Part shown: one piece after another, positions 15,556 to 22,464 of the stretch
Position numbering within the stretch: position 1 is the stretch's first letter
How the letters are laid out: the number at the start of each line of letters is the position of its first letter
Source of the DNA: Gammaproteobacteria bacterium
Lineage (GTDB): Bacteria; Pseudomonadota; Gammaproteobacteria; JAJDOJ01
Reading direction: 5' to 3'
Assembly: GCA_022340215.1 (NCBI GenBank)
Contig: JAJDOJ010000067.1
Coordinates: 1-34,231 of the forward strand
DNA: 34,231 bases
The notes under the pieces: generated by a model
Database searches by the model: none
What the model saw: only the letters and a program-made list of their open reading frames with translations
Told to the model about the DNA's origin: nothing
Position numbers and translations under genes: made by a program

Positions 15556-16656
15556 ATGGCGAACCGTACCGCCCTGTACGACAAACACCTTGAAATGAAC
15601 GCCCGAATGGTGGATTTCGGCGGCTGGGATATGCCGGTGAACTACGGTTCCCAGATCGACGAACACCATAGCGTGCGCAATGACGGCGGCATGTTCGACG
15701 TCTCCCACATGACGATCGTCGACCTAGAAGGCGCCGATTCCGGACCCTATCTGCAGCGCCTGCTGGCCAATAACGTCGAGAAGCTCAAGACTTCGGGCAG
15801 GGCACTGTACTCCTGTATGCTCAACGAGGACGGCGGAGTCGTCGACGACCTGATCGTTTACTATTTCGACCCGAATCGATACCGGGTGGTCGTCAATGCC
15901 GCCACGCGGGACAAGGACCTCGAATGGATGCGTCGTCATGCACAGGGCTTTGCTGTCTCGATAACGGAGCGCGACGACCTGGCCATGATCGCCGTTCAGG
16001 GCCCCAACGCAAGGGATGCGGTCATCGGTTTAATGCCGGGAGACAAGCGCGAAGCGCTCGATGGGATGCGGCCCTTTACCGGCATGGTCGTCGGCGAAAT
16101 GTTCGTCGCCCGCACCGGATACACGGGTGAAGACGGGTTCGAGGTCATGGTACCCAACACGGACGCGCCAGCGTTCTGGCAGGCACTGCTCGATACAGGC
16201 ATCAAACCCGCCGGGCTGGGGGCGCGTGATACCCTGAGATTGGAAGCCGGGATGAACCTATACGGGACCGACATGGACGAATCCGTCTCTCCACTGGAAA
16301 GCGGGTTGGGCTGGACCATCGGTTGGGAGCCTGAGGAGAGGAACTTCATCGGACGCGCAGCGCTGGAAGCCGAACGCACACAGGGACCGGAGATGAAATT
16401 CGTCGGCCTGGTGCTCGAAGGCAAGGGTGTGCTTCGATCCCACCAGAAGGTCTTCGTTGACGGTCAGGCGGCCGGTGAGGTCACTAGCGGCACCTTTTCG
16501 CCCACACTCGGCGTCAGCATCGGCATGGCGCGGGTCGCCGCAACCACCGGGTCGCGATGCGAGGTGGAGATCCGGGGCAAGCCGCATCCCGCCGGTGTGG
16601 TCAAGCCTGTATTCGTCCGCCAGGGAAAGCCATTGTTGTCCACAAAATCGTCTTGA
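15556..16656 (+). CDS. gcvT: Glycine cleavage system T protein (aminomethyltransferase)
   Basis: A 366-residue T protein that transfers the methylene group from aminomethyl-lipoyl-GcvH to tetrahydrofolate, releasing ammonia. Recognisable segments are [61 protein letters not shown] and [15 protein letters not shown], in the usual order and at full length. GGAG lies nine bases before the ATG. It heads the gcv operon; gcvH follows after about 13 bases. Confidence 0.97.
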   Translation: MANRTALYDKHLEMNARMVDFGGWDMPVNYGSQIDEHHSVRNDGGMFDVSHMTIVDLEGADSGPYLQRLLANNVEKLKTSGRALYSCMLNEDGGVVDDLIVYYFDPNRYRVVVNAATRDKDLEWMRRHAQGFAVSITERDDLAMIAVQGPNARDAVIGLMPGDKREALDGMRPFTGMVVGEMFVARTGYTGEDGFEVMVPNTDAPAFWQALLDTGIKPAGLGARDTLRLEAGMNLYGTDMDESVSPLESGLGWTIGWEPEERNFIGRAALEAERTQGPEMKFVGLVLEGKGVLRSHQKVFVDGQAAGEVTSGTFSPTLGVSIGMARVAATTGSRCEVEIRGKPHPAGVVKPVFVRQGKPLLSTKSS

Positions 16657-16669
16657 AGGGAGAAGCGCG

Positions 16670-17062
16670 ATGAGCAATGCACCTGAGGACCTGAAATACA
16701 CCGAAAGCCACGAATGGGTTCGCACCAACGACGACGGGACCCTGACCGTGGGTATCACCGATCACGCCCAGGAATTGCTGGGTGATTTGGTGTACGTGGA
16801 ACCGCCGGAAGCCGGATCGCAGGTGACCGCCAGAGACGGATGTGCCGTGGTGGAATCGGTCAAGGCAGCGTCCGACGTGTACGCACCTGTCAGCGGCGAG
16901 GTCGTGGAGGTGAACGATACGCTCTCCGACAGTCCCGAACAGGTCAACGAAGATCCCTATGGCGACGGATGGATCTTTCGCATCGCACCGCAGAGCGGTA
17001 CCGCGAGCGAAGGCCTGATGGATGCTGCCGCCTACGAACAGCAGATCGCAGAGACAAGCTAG
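16670..17062 (+). CDS. gcvH: Glycine cleavage system H protein (lipoyl carrier)
   Basis: A 130-residue H protein carrying lipoate, the shuttle between the P, T and L proteins. The start ATG 16670 follows AAGGGAG. Family motifs are [25 protein letters not shown], the lipoylation site in [14 protein letters not shown], and the C-terminal [13 protein letters not shown]. The stop codon TAG (17060-17062) is also the first bases of the 61-bp palindromic element that follows, so the insertion may have supplied or preserved the stop. Confidence 0.97.
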   Translation: MSNAPEDLKYTESHEWVRTNDDGTLTVGITDHAQELLGDLVYVEPPEAGSQVTARDGCAVVESVKAASDVYAPVSGEVVEVNDTLSDSPEQVNEDPYGDGWIFRIAPQSGTASEGLMDAAAYEQQIAETS

Positions 17063-17120
17063 TGCTCTGTCCAACAGATAATTACGGATTCGGCGCAATG
17101 ATCAGTCGGACAGAGCACTA
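17060..17120. repeat. 61-bp palindromic miniature element between gcvH and gcvPA
   Basis: A perfect 13-base inverted repeat (TAGTGCTCTGTCC at 17060-17072 and GGACAGAGCACTA at 17108-17120) bounds a 35-base centre whose two halves are themselves partly complementary. The unit begins and ends with TA. This fits a MITE-like fragment with a TA target, as for IS630/Tc1-type elements, but only one copy is present here, so that class is a guess. In the operon mRNA it would fold into a long hairpin just upstream of the gcvPA start, which has no good ribosome-binding site of its own. Confidence 0.75.
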
Positions 17121-17134
17121 GGCGCGCGCCGCCC

Positions 17135-18514
17135 ATGCCGTTCATTCCGCACACAGAGGAAGAGGTCAGGGAGATGCTGGCCACGATCGACGTGGACAGC
17201 ATCGACATCCTGTTCGACGAGATTCCCCGCGAACTGCGAGTCGAAGCGCTCGACGGCATCCCGTCACCGCTCAGCGAGATGGAAGTCACCCGCCTGATGA
17301 GCGAACGGGCGGAGCGGGATCAGGTCGCGCTCAATTTTATCGGCGCGGGCGCCTACGAGCACCACATCCCGGCGGCGGTGTGGCAGATCGCGACGCGTGG
17401 CGAGTTCTACACGGCGTACACTCCGTATCAGCCGGAGGCCTCACAGGGCACGCTGCAGATCATCTACGAATACCAGTCCATGATGACGGAACTGACCGCC
17501 ATGGACGTATCGAACGCCTCCCTGTACGACGGCGCCTCGGCACTCGCCGAGGCCGTACTGATGGCGGTTCGCACAAACCGCAAGGCCGGGTCACGGAAGA
17601 TCCTGATGCCGCGGACCGTCCACCCCGCCTATCGGGACACGGTCAGGACGCTGACAGCGCCGCAGGACATCGAATGCGTGGAGGTCCCGTTTAACACGCG
17701 CACCGGCAGGGTCGATCCCGAGACGCTGGATCGCTGGGCCAACAAGGGCGCCGTCGCGCTGGTCATCCCACAGCCCAACTACTTCGGGGTTCTCGAGGAG
17801 GTCGACGCGCTCACGGACTGGACGGCAAGAAACGGAATACTGGCCATCGGGCTGGTTAATCCGCTGTCGCTGGGTCTGTTACGCCCGCCCGGCGAGTGGG
17901 CTGATAACGGCGTCGACATCGCCTGCGGAGACGGCCAGCCGCTCGGATCGCCGCTATCCTCCGGCGGACCCTATTTCGGCTTTCTGTGCACCCGACAGAA
18001 TATGGTGCGCCAGATGCCAGGCAGACTCGTCGGCCGCGCGATCGACGCAGACGGGAAGCCCGGCTTCGTGCTAACACTGCAGGCCCGTGAGCAGCATATC
18101 CGGCGGTCGCGCGCAACATCCAACATCTGCACCAACCAGGGCCTGCTGGTCACCGCGGCCACGATCCATATGGCGCTGCTGGGACCCGACGGCCTGGAAC
18201 GGGTCGCCCGGGCCTGCTATGAAAACACGCACGAACTGGCCAGGGGGCTACTGGAGATCGACAGTGTCTCCCCGCTGTTCGGGGGTGAGTACTTCCACGA
18301 GGCGGCGCTGAAGATCGACCGGCCCGTCGAGGCCCTGCTCGAGTCACTCGCCGAGGATGGCATCCTCGGTGGCCATCCGCTGACGGCGGACTATCCGGAA
18401 TTGCCGGACGGCCTGCTGGTCTGCGCGACCGAAACCAAGACCCGCGCCGACCTTGACCGCATGGTCGATGCGACCAACCAGATCCTGCGCGACCGATATA
18501 CCAGGTCCGCCTAA
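17135..18514 (+). CDS. gcvPA: Glycine dehydrogenase (decarboxylating) subunit 1
   Basis: A 459-residue alpha subunit of the two-subunit P protein, which decarboxylates glycine and loads the aminomethyl group on GcvH. It begins [18 protein letters not shown] and has [55 protein letters not shown] and GGPYFGFL, all standard for GcvPA. This subunit lacks the PLP lysine, which sits in GcvPB. The bases before the ATG are GC-rich (CGCGCCGCCC) with no Shine-Dalgarno sequence, and the palindromic element ends 14 bases upstream. Confidence 0.97.
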   Translation: MPFIPHTEEEVREMLATIDVDSIDILFDEIPRELRVEALDGIPSPLSEMEVTRLMSERAERDQVALNFIGAGAYEHHIPAAVWQIATRGEFYTAYTPYQPEASQGTLQIIYEYQSMMTELTAMDVSNASLYDGASALAEAVLMAVRTNRKAGSRKILMPRTVHPAYRDTVRTLTAPQDIECVEVPFNTRTGRVDPETLDRWANKGAVALVIPQPNYFGVLEEVDALTDWTARNGILAIGLVNPLSLGLLRPPGEWADNGVDIACGDGQPLGSPLSSGGPYFGFLCTRQNMVRQMPGRLVGRAIDADGKPGFVLTLQAREQHIRRSRATSNICTNQGLLVTAATIHMALLGPDGLERVARACYENTHELARGLLEIDSVSPLFGGEYFHEAALKIDRPVEALLESLAEDGILGGHPLTADYPELPDGLLVCATETKTRADLDRMVDATNQILRDRYTRSA

Positions 18515-18544
18515 CCCAGTCCACATCCAGAGGAGACACCAACC

Positions 18545-19045
18545 ATGGCGACGGTAACATTGAACGGTGACGAGATACACACGAACGGCGATCTGCCGGC
18601 CATCGGTTCCCAGGCGCCCGACTTCCGGCTGGTCGCCAGGGACCTCAGCGACGTGAGTCTGGACAACTTCGCCGGCAAGAAGAAGATACTGAACATCGTC
18701 GTGAGCCTCGACACCGGGGTCTGCGCCAAGTCCGCCAGGGAATTCAACGAAAAGATCGCCCGCCGCGACGATGCCGTCGTGCTGACCATCTCGGCTGATC
18801 TGCCGGGAGCGCAGGCGCGGTTCTGTTCTCTCGAGGGAATCAAGAACATGACGACGCTATCGATCATGCGCAATCGGAACTTCTCCAAGGACTACGGCGT
18901 GCTGCTCGTGGACGGTCCACTGGAAGGCACCACCGCGCGTGCAATCGTAGTCCTGGACACCGACAACCGGGTCGTTCATACCGAACTGGTACCCGAGATT
19001 GTGACCGAAGCCGACTACGACAAGGCGATGGCCGCCCTGGATTGA
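18545..19045 (+). CDS. tpx: Thiol peroxidase (2-Cys peroxiredoxin)
   Basis: A 166-residue Tpx that reduces hydrogen and organic peroxides using thioredoxin. The peroxidatic cysteine lies in [17 protein letters not shown] and the resolving cysteine in ARFCSLEGI, with the expected spacing of about 34 residues. A strong AGAGGAGA ribosome-binding site precedes ATG 18545. It is inserted between the two glycine dehydrogenase subunit genes, 30 bases after gcvPA and 64 bases before gcvPB, on the same strand, and is therefore probably co-transcribed with them. Confidence 0.96.
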   Translation: MATVTLNGDEIHTNGDLPAIGSQAPDFRLVARDLSDVSLDNFAGKKKILNIVVSLDTGVCAKSAREFNEKIARRDDAVVLTISADLPGAQARFCSLEGIKNMTTLSIMRNRNFSKDYGVLLVDGPLEGTTARAIVVLDTDNRVVHTELVPEIVTEADYDKAMAALD

Positions 19046-19109
19046 GCCGAAACCACAGACACCAGCCGTACCCGGGCCCGATGGCATCTTATCCTGGAAC
19101 TACCTCGCC

Positions 19110-20573
19110 GTGCTGATATTCGACCATTCGCTCAAGAACCGCCGCGCCCCGGCACAAGCCCCACGCGCGAAGGCCTCCGTGGACGACCTGCCCGAGCGCT
19201 TCCGGCGCCGCGCACGCCCGCGGCTGCCGGAGGTCTCCGAATTGCAGACGGTGCGCCACTACACGCGACTGTCCCAGAAGAACTTTTCCATCGACACGCA
19301 CTTCTACCCGCTGGGCTCGTGCACCATGAAATACAACCCGAGGGGTTGCAATAGTGTGGCGTTGCTGCCGGGATTCGCCAACCGTCACCCGCTGTCGCCG
19401 GCCTCAAGCAGTCAGGGTTTCCTGGCCTGCATGCACGAACTTCAGGAGATGCTCAAGGCGGTCAGCGGCATGCAGGGCGTCTCGCTGGCCCCGATGGCCG
19501 GCGCGCAGGGTGAATTCGCCGGCATCGCCATGATCCGCGCCTATCATCGGGGGCGCGGCGACCATGAACGTAACGAGGTGCTGGTGCCGGACGCGGCGCA
19601 CGGAACCAACCCGGCCACCGCCGCAATGTGCGGTTACAAGGTCCGGGAGATCCCGACCGACGCCAACGGCGATGTCGACCTGGATGCGCTGCGCGAGGCA
19701 ACGGGTCCGAACACCGCGGGTCTGATGCTCACCAACCCCTCCACACTCGGGGTTTTCGAGCGTCGAATCGTCGAGATCGCCGGGATCGTCCACGAGGCGG
19801 GCGGCCTGCTCTACTACGACGGCGCCAACCTGAACGCGATCCTGGGCAAGGTGCGGCCGGGCGATATGGGCTTTGACGTAATCCACATGAACCTGCACAA
19901 GACCTTTTCGACTCCGCACGGTGGCGGCGGCCCGGGTTCGGGTGCGATCGGTGTCGCCCAGCGGCTCCTGCCGTACATGCCCGTGCCGGTCGTCGGCAGG
20001 GACGGAGACCGGTTCCGCTGGCTCAACGCCGAAGATCTTCCGATGAGCATCGGGAGGCTGTCGGCCTTTGGTGGCAATCCGGGCGTCTTGCTGAGGGCAT
20101 ACGTTTACATGCGGATGCTCGGGGACTCGGGCATGGTGCGCGTCGGCGAATACTCCACCCTGAACGCCAACTATCTGATGGCCAGGCTGCGCGAGAAAGG
20201 CTTCGACCTTGCCTATCCCGAGCGGCGCGCGACCCACGAGTTCATCGTCACACTGAGCCGCCAGGCAAAGGAACTGAGGGTGACCGCGGCGGACTTCGGC
20301 AAGCGACTGCTGGACTTCGGTTTCCATGCGCCCACGACCTACTTCCCGCTGATGGTGCCGGAATGTCTGCTGATCGAACCGACCGAGTCGGAGGCAAAGG
20401 AAGAACTGGACGGTTTCGCGGACGCGATGGCCGCTATCCTGGCTGAGGCCGAAAGCAATGCCGAGCAGGTTCGCGGCGCGCCCTACACACTACCCAACCG
20501 CAGGTTCGACGAGGTGCGCGCGGCGCGCGAACCGGACCTTCGCTGGCGTCCAGACGATCCGGCAGCCGACTGA
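19110..20573 (+). CDS. gcvPB: Glycine dehydrogenase (decarboxylating) subunit 2
   Basis: A 487-residue beta subunit carrying PLP. It shows [18 protein letters not shown], the [13 protein letters not shown] motif, [36 protein letters not shown] and the PLP-lysine motif [18 protein letters not shown]. Start GTG 19110 ([12 protein letters not shown]) gives the usual length; there is no in-frame ATG upstream and no clear ribosome-binding site. With gcvPA it forms the P protein. The C terminus ends close to the dgkA start (about 30 bases). Confidence 0.96.
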   Translation: MLIFDHSLKNRRAPAQAPRAKASVDDLPERFRRRARPRLPEVSELQTVRHYTRLSQKNFSIDTHFYPLGSCTMKYNPRGCNSVALLPGFANRHPLSPASSSQGFLACMHELQEMLKAVSGMQGVSLAPMAGAQGEFAGIAMIRAYHRGRGDHERNEVLVPDAAHGTNPATAAMCGYKVREIPTDANGDVDLDALREATGPNTAGLMLTNPSTLGVFERRIVEIAGIVHEAGGLLYYDGANLNAILGKVRPGDMGFDVIHMNLHKTFSTPHGGGGPGSGAIGVAQRLLPYMPVPVVGRDGDRFRWLNAEDLPMSIGRLSAFGGNPGVLLRAYVYMRMLGDSGMVRVGEYSTLNANYLMARLREKGFDLAYPERRATHEFIVTLSRQAKELRVTAADFGKRLLDFGFHAPTTYFPLMVPECLLIEPTESEAKEELDGFADAMAAILAEAESNAEQVRGAPYTLPNRRFDEVRAAREPDLRWRPDDPAAD

Positions 20574-20605
20574 ATTTTCCGGTTCACGCGCATCCTGGGG
20601 TTCCC

Positions 20606-20977
20606 GTGGCATACAGCGGAAATCAGGGAATCGTCCGACTGATCAAGGCGACCGGGTATTCCTGGAAGGGATTCAAGGCGGCCTTCAAGCACGAGGCGGC
20701 GTTTCGCCAGGAGCTCCTGCTGCTCGCGTTGCTTGCGCCAGCGGGAATCTGGTTGGGTCAGACCGCGGTACAGCGGGCATTGCTCGTCGGCAGCCTGATC
20801 GCGGTACTGATCGTGGAGCTACTGAACTCGGCCGTCGAAGCGGCAATCGACCGGGTCGGGGAGGAGCATCACCGCCTGTCCGGGAGGGCCAAGGACATGG
20901 GATCGGCGGCCGTATTGCTGTCGCTGATCTGCGCCGCCTTGTTCTGGGTGCTGGTCGCCGCGGAGCGGTTTCTCTAG
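20606..20977 (+). CDS. dgkA: Diacylglycerol kinase (prokaryotic integral-membrane type)
   Basis: A 123-residue membrane enzyme that phosphorylates diacylglycerol with ATP and so recycles lipid from envelope glycan synthesis. It has an N-terminal amphipathic helix region (TGYSWKGFKAAFKHEAAFRQE), then three transmembrane helices. The active-site segment is VELLNSAVEAAIDRVG followed by LSGRAKDMGSAAV. The start is GTG 20606 (MAYSGNQG). It follows gcvPB on the same strand and converges with the sulfur-globule-like gene. Confidence 0.95.
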   Translation: MAYSGNQGIVRLIKATGYSWKGFKAAFKHEAAFRQELLLLALLAPAGIWLGQTAVQRALLVGSLIAVLIVELLNSAVEAAIDRVGEEHHRLSGRAKDMGSAAVLLSLICAALFWVLVAAERFL

Positions 20978-21008
20978 CGACACACAATCAGTAAAAGAGT
21001 AAAGAAAG

Positions 21009-21031
21009 AAGGGGTGGTATTACCACCCCTT
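21009..21031 (-). terminator. Rho-independent terminator of the sulfur-globule-like gene
   Basis: A 9-base perfect stem (AAGGGGTGG with CCACCCCTT) closes over the loop TATTA. Read on the minus strand it is followed by CTTTCTTTACTCTTTTACTG, a T-rich tail, and lies 25 bases after the minus-strand stop at 21056. On the plus strand no T tract follows, so it serves the minus-strand gene best, with possible weak use by dgkA. Confidence 0.8.
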
Positions 21032-21055
21032 ATTCCGGACTCGGGACCGAGCGAG

Positions 21056-21406
21056 CTACTTCGATTCGGCGGGAGCCTGGGGAGCGACGGGAGCGGCCGG
21101 GGCTCCATAGGGAGCACCGTAACCATAGGGAGCAGCGTAAGGCGCATAGCCATAGCCGTAGCCACCGTAGTACGGGTAGCCATAGCCGTAATAGGGAGCG
21201 CCGTAGCCGTAGCCCCGGCCGTAACCGCTACCGTAGCCGCTGCCGCGTCCGGAGAAGCTCATGTTGAAATCGCCGAACATGTCGCCGAAGCCGTCACCCC
21301 AGCCGTTGCCATAACCGTTGCCATAACCGGGGCCCCCCCACCATGCGGAAGCGGTGCCGGCGGAAAGAACCAGAGTGCTGGCCAGTGCTGCAACTTTCAT
21401 TTTCAT
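21056..21406 (-). CDS. Sulfur globule-type Gly/Tyr-rich exported protein
   Basis: A 116-residue exported protein. A Sec signal ([21 protein letters not shown]) is followed by [18 protein letters not shown], then [18 protein letters not shown], and then Gly/Tyr/Pro/Ala repeats ([10 protein letters not shown]). Composition, size and the [12 protein letters not shown] block resemble the SgpA/SgpB proteins that coat periplasmic sulfur globules in purple sulfur bacteria. The start ATG 21406 has AGGAG eight bases upstream; a second ATG two codons later is also possible. The gene has its own candidate promoter and terminator. Assignment is by composition and motif memory; other Gly/Tyr-rich exported proteins are a less likely alternative. 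Confidence 0.82.
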   Translation of the reverse strand: MKMKVAALASTLVLSAGTASAWWGGPGYGNGYGNGWGDGFGDMFGDFNMSFSGRGSGYGSGYGRGYGYGAPYYGYGYPYYGGYGYGYAPYAAPYGYGAPYGAPAAPVAPQAPAESK

Positions 21407-21451
21407 TTTCAAGTCTCCTGTGATCGTAATCGGATAGTGGTATCTCACTGA

Positions 21452-21471
21452 GCATCCCTGTTTCGGGATGC
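21452..21471 (-). promoter_or_regulatory. 5'-leader hairpin of the sulfur-globule-like gene
   Basis: GCATCCC (21452-21458) and GGGATGC (21465-21471) form a 7-base stem with a six-base loop. It lies about 45 bases before the ATG, inside the predicted transcript leader. It may stabilise the mRNA; it is not followed by a T tract in the direction of transcription. Confidence 0.5.
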
Positions 21472-21496
21472 ATGATTAGTTTATTAGTTTATTGTA

Positions 21497-21529
21497 ATAT
21501 TAGCAATAAGAATATTTGACTCAAGTCAA
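21497..21529 (-). promoter_or_regulatory. Candidate promoter and overlapping operator of the sulfur-globule-like gene
   Basis: On the minus strand TTGAGT (21519-21524) is followed after 16 bases by TAATAT (21497-21502), in a strongly AT-rich stretch that contrasts with the surrounding DNA. The -35 is embedded in an inverted repeat TTGACT-N2-AGTCAA (21516-21529), a plausible binding site for a regulator. Both assignments are by inspection. Confidence 0.45.
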
Positions 21530-21640
21530 GTTTAAGACAAAAAGATGCCCTGCCCGCAACATTCCGCTTATCCCTGCGGCACGGTTATAATCCCACCACA
21601 CGGGGGAAACTCGACCACACGCGACAAGGATCTCCGAGAA

Positions 21641-21877
21641 ATGCCATACCACGTCTACCGAATCACCAGGGGCTCTTCCGGGGAACCCAGAAAACTCGAA
21701 CTCATCGAGTACTTCGACAGCTACCGCGATGCGCGAACCCTGGCCAGAGACAAGCGTGGCGAACCGCTCGAGCGGGGTGAAGAGATAAAGATCATCTTCG
21801 CGGAGAACCAGAACGAGGCCGAAGCGCGCCTTCGGGAGGTCAGGGAGGCACCCGTGCTCAAGGAATGGGAAAAATAG
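21641..21877 (+). CDS. Small hypothetical protein, 78 aa
   Basis: I do not recognise a named family. The 78-residue product is highly charged and soluble, starting MPYHVYRITRGSSGEPRK and ending REAPVLKEWEK, with a central YFDSYRDARTLARDKR helix and a KIIFAENQNEAEARL segment. ATG 21641 is preceded by AAGGAT at good spacing. The frame is open 32 codons further upstream, but that part looks non-coding. It lies 19 bases upstream of the next gene on the same strand and is likely co-transcribed with it. The protein-like codon pattern supports a real gene. Confidence 0.72.
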   Translation: MPYHVYRITRGSSGEPRKLELIEYFDSYRDARTLARDKRGEPLERGEEIKIIFAENQNEAEARLREVREAPVLKEWEK

Positions 21878-21896
21878 ACCACCCGGTACCGCAGAG

Positions 21897-22355
21897 ATGG
21901 ACGAAGACGAATTCAGGTCGACGTACCACACGCTCAACGAACGCCGTTGTGTCTTCGAAAAGGCCCTGGCCTCCAGGGTCTGCGCCTGCAATCGTGCACA
22001 TCACTTCAGGCTTGCCGATCGCGAAGGCATCGCCTGCACCGCCGAGGAATCCCGAGTCGACTGTCTTACTCTGATCGAGTTGCTGAGGCAATCATCACGC
22101 TTCACGCTACAGCTGACCCGGATCGACGGACCGTTGCCCCATGCCAGAGAGATCCGCATCCAGAACGGCGGGCTGTTGGGGCTGCAACGGGCAACCACTC
22201 CCGATGTCCTGGACACCGAACGCGTTGAGAACGTCGTCGCGCTTGTCGAGGAAGCCAAGACGGTGTACGGCAGTCTCGAGCAGCTGCCCTATGACAGGAT
22301 CGTAAAGTCCGTCACGGCATTCCAGGGGCGGCGCAAACGCAGCCACAAACGCTGA
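21897..22355 (+). CDS. Conserved-looking Cys-rich protein of unknown function, 152 aa
   Basis: A 152-residue soluble protein with no named family that I can assign. Its N-terminal third holds a cluster of potential metal ligands: C18, C29, C31, H35, H36, C47 and C56, in the pattern RRCVFEKAL, RVCACNRAHHFRLADREGIAC and VDCLTLIELL. The C-terminal part is helical and ends in a basic tail (GRRKRSHKR). The spacing suggests a zinc or iron-sulfur site, but this is inference. It follows the 78-aa gene by 19 bases, so the two may act together. The stop lies just before the miniature element at 22357. Confidence 0.75.
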   Translation: MDEDEFRSTYHTLNERRCVFEKALASRVCACNRAHHFRLADREGIACTAEESRVDCLTLIELLRQSSRFTLQLTRIDGPLPHAREIRIQNGGLLGLQRATTPDVLDTERVENVVALVEEAKTVYGSLEQLPYDRIVKSVTAFQGRRKRSHKR

Positions 22356-22356
22356 G

Positions 22357-22464
22357 GATCAATGGGGTCAGACTCGATTGATAGATGCTGTGCTTTTCAG
22401 GCTTGGTGAGATAGGCATGCAGGACAATGTTCGACCTGTTCAATCGAGTCTGACCCCATTGATC
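22357..22464. mobile_element. Miniature inverted-repeat element, copy A (108 bp)
   Basis: A perfect 25-base terminal inverted repeat (22357-22381 and 22440-22464; arm core ATGGGGTCAGACTCGATTG) encloses 58 bases. Copy B at 25245 has the same interior with two differences. There is no coding capacity. It resembles MITE- or REP-type elements mobilised in trans; the partner transposase is not identified here. Its right arm contains the stop codon and the last seven sense codons of the diguanylate cyclase gene. Confidence 0.85.

Noticed and set aside
21014-21451. Plus-strand open frame rich in Val/Ala/Ser opposite the sulfur-globule-like gene
   Set aside because: It is the complement of Gly/Tyr repeats. 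The minus-strand frame has a signal peptide, ribosome-binding site, promoter and terminator.
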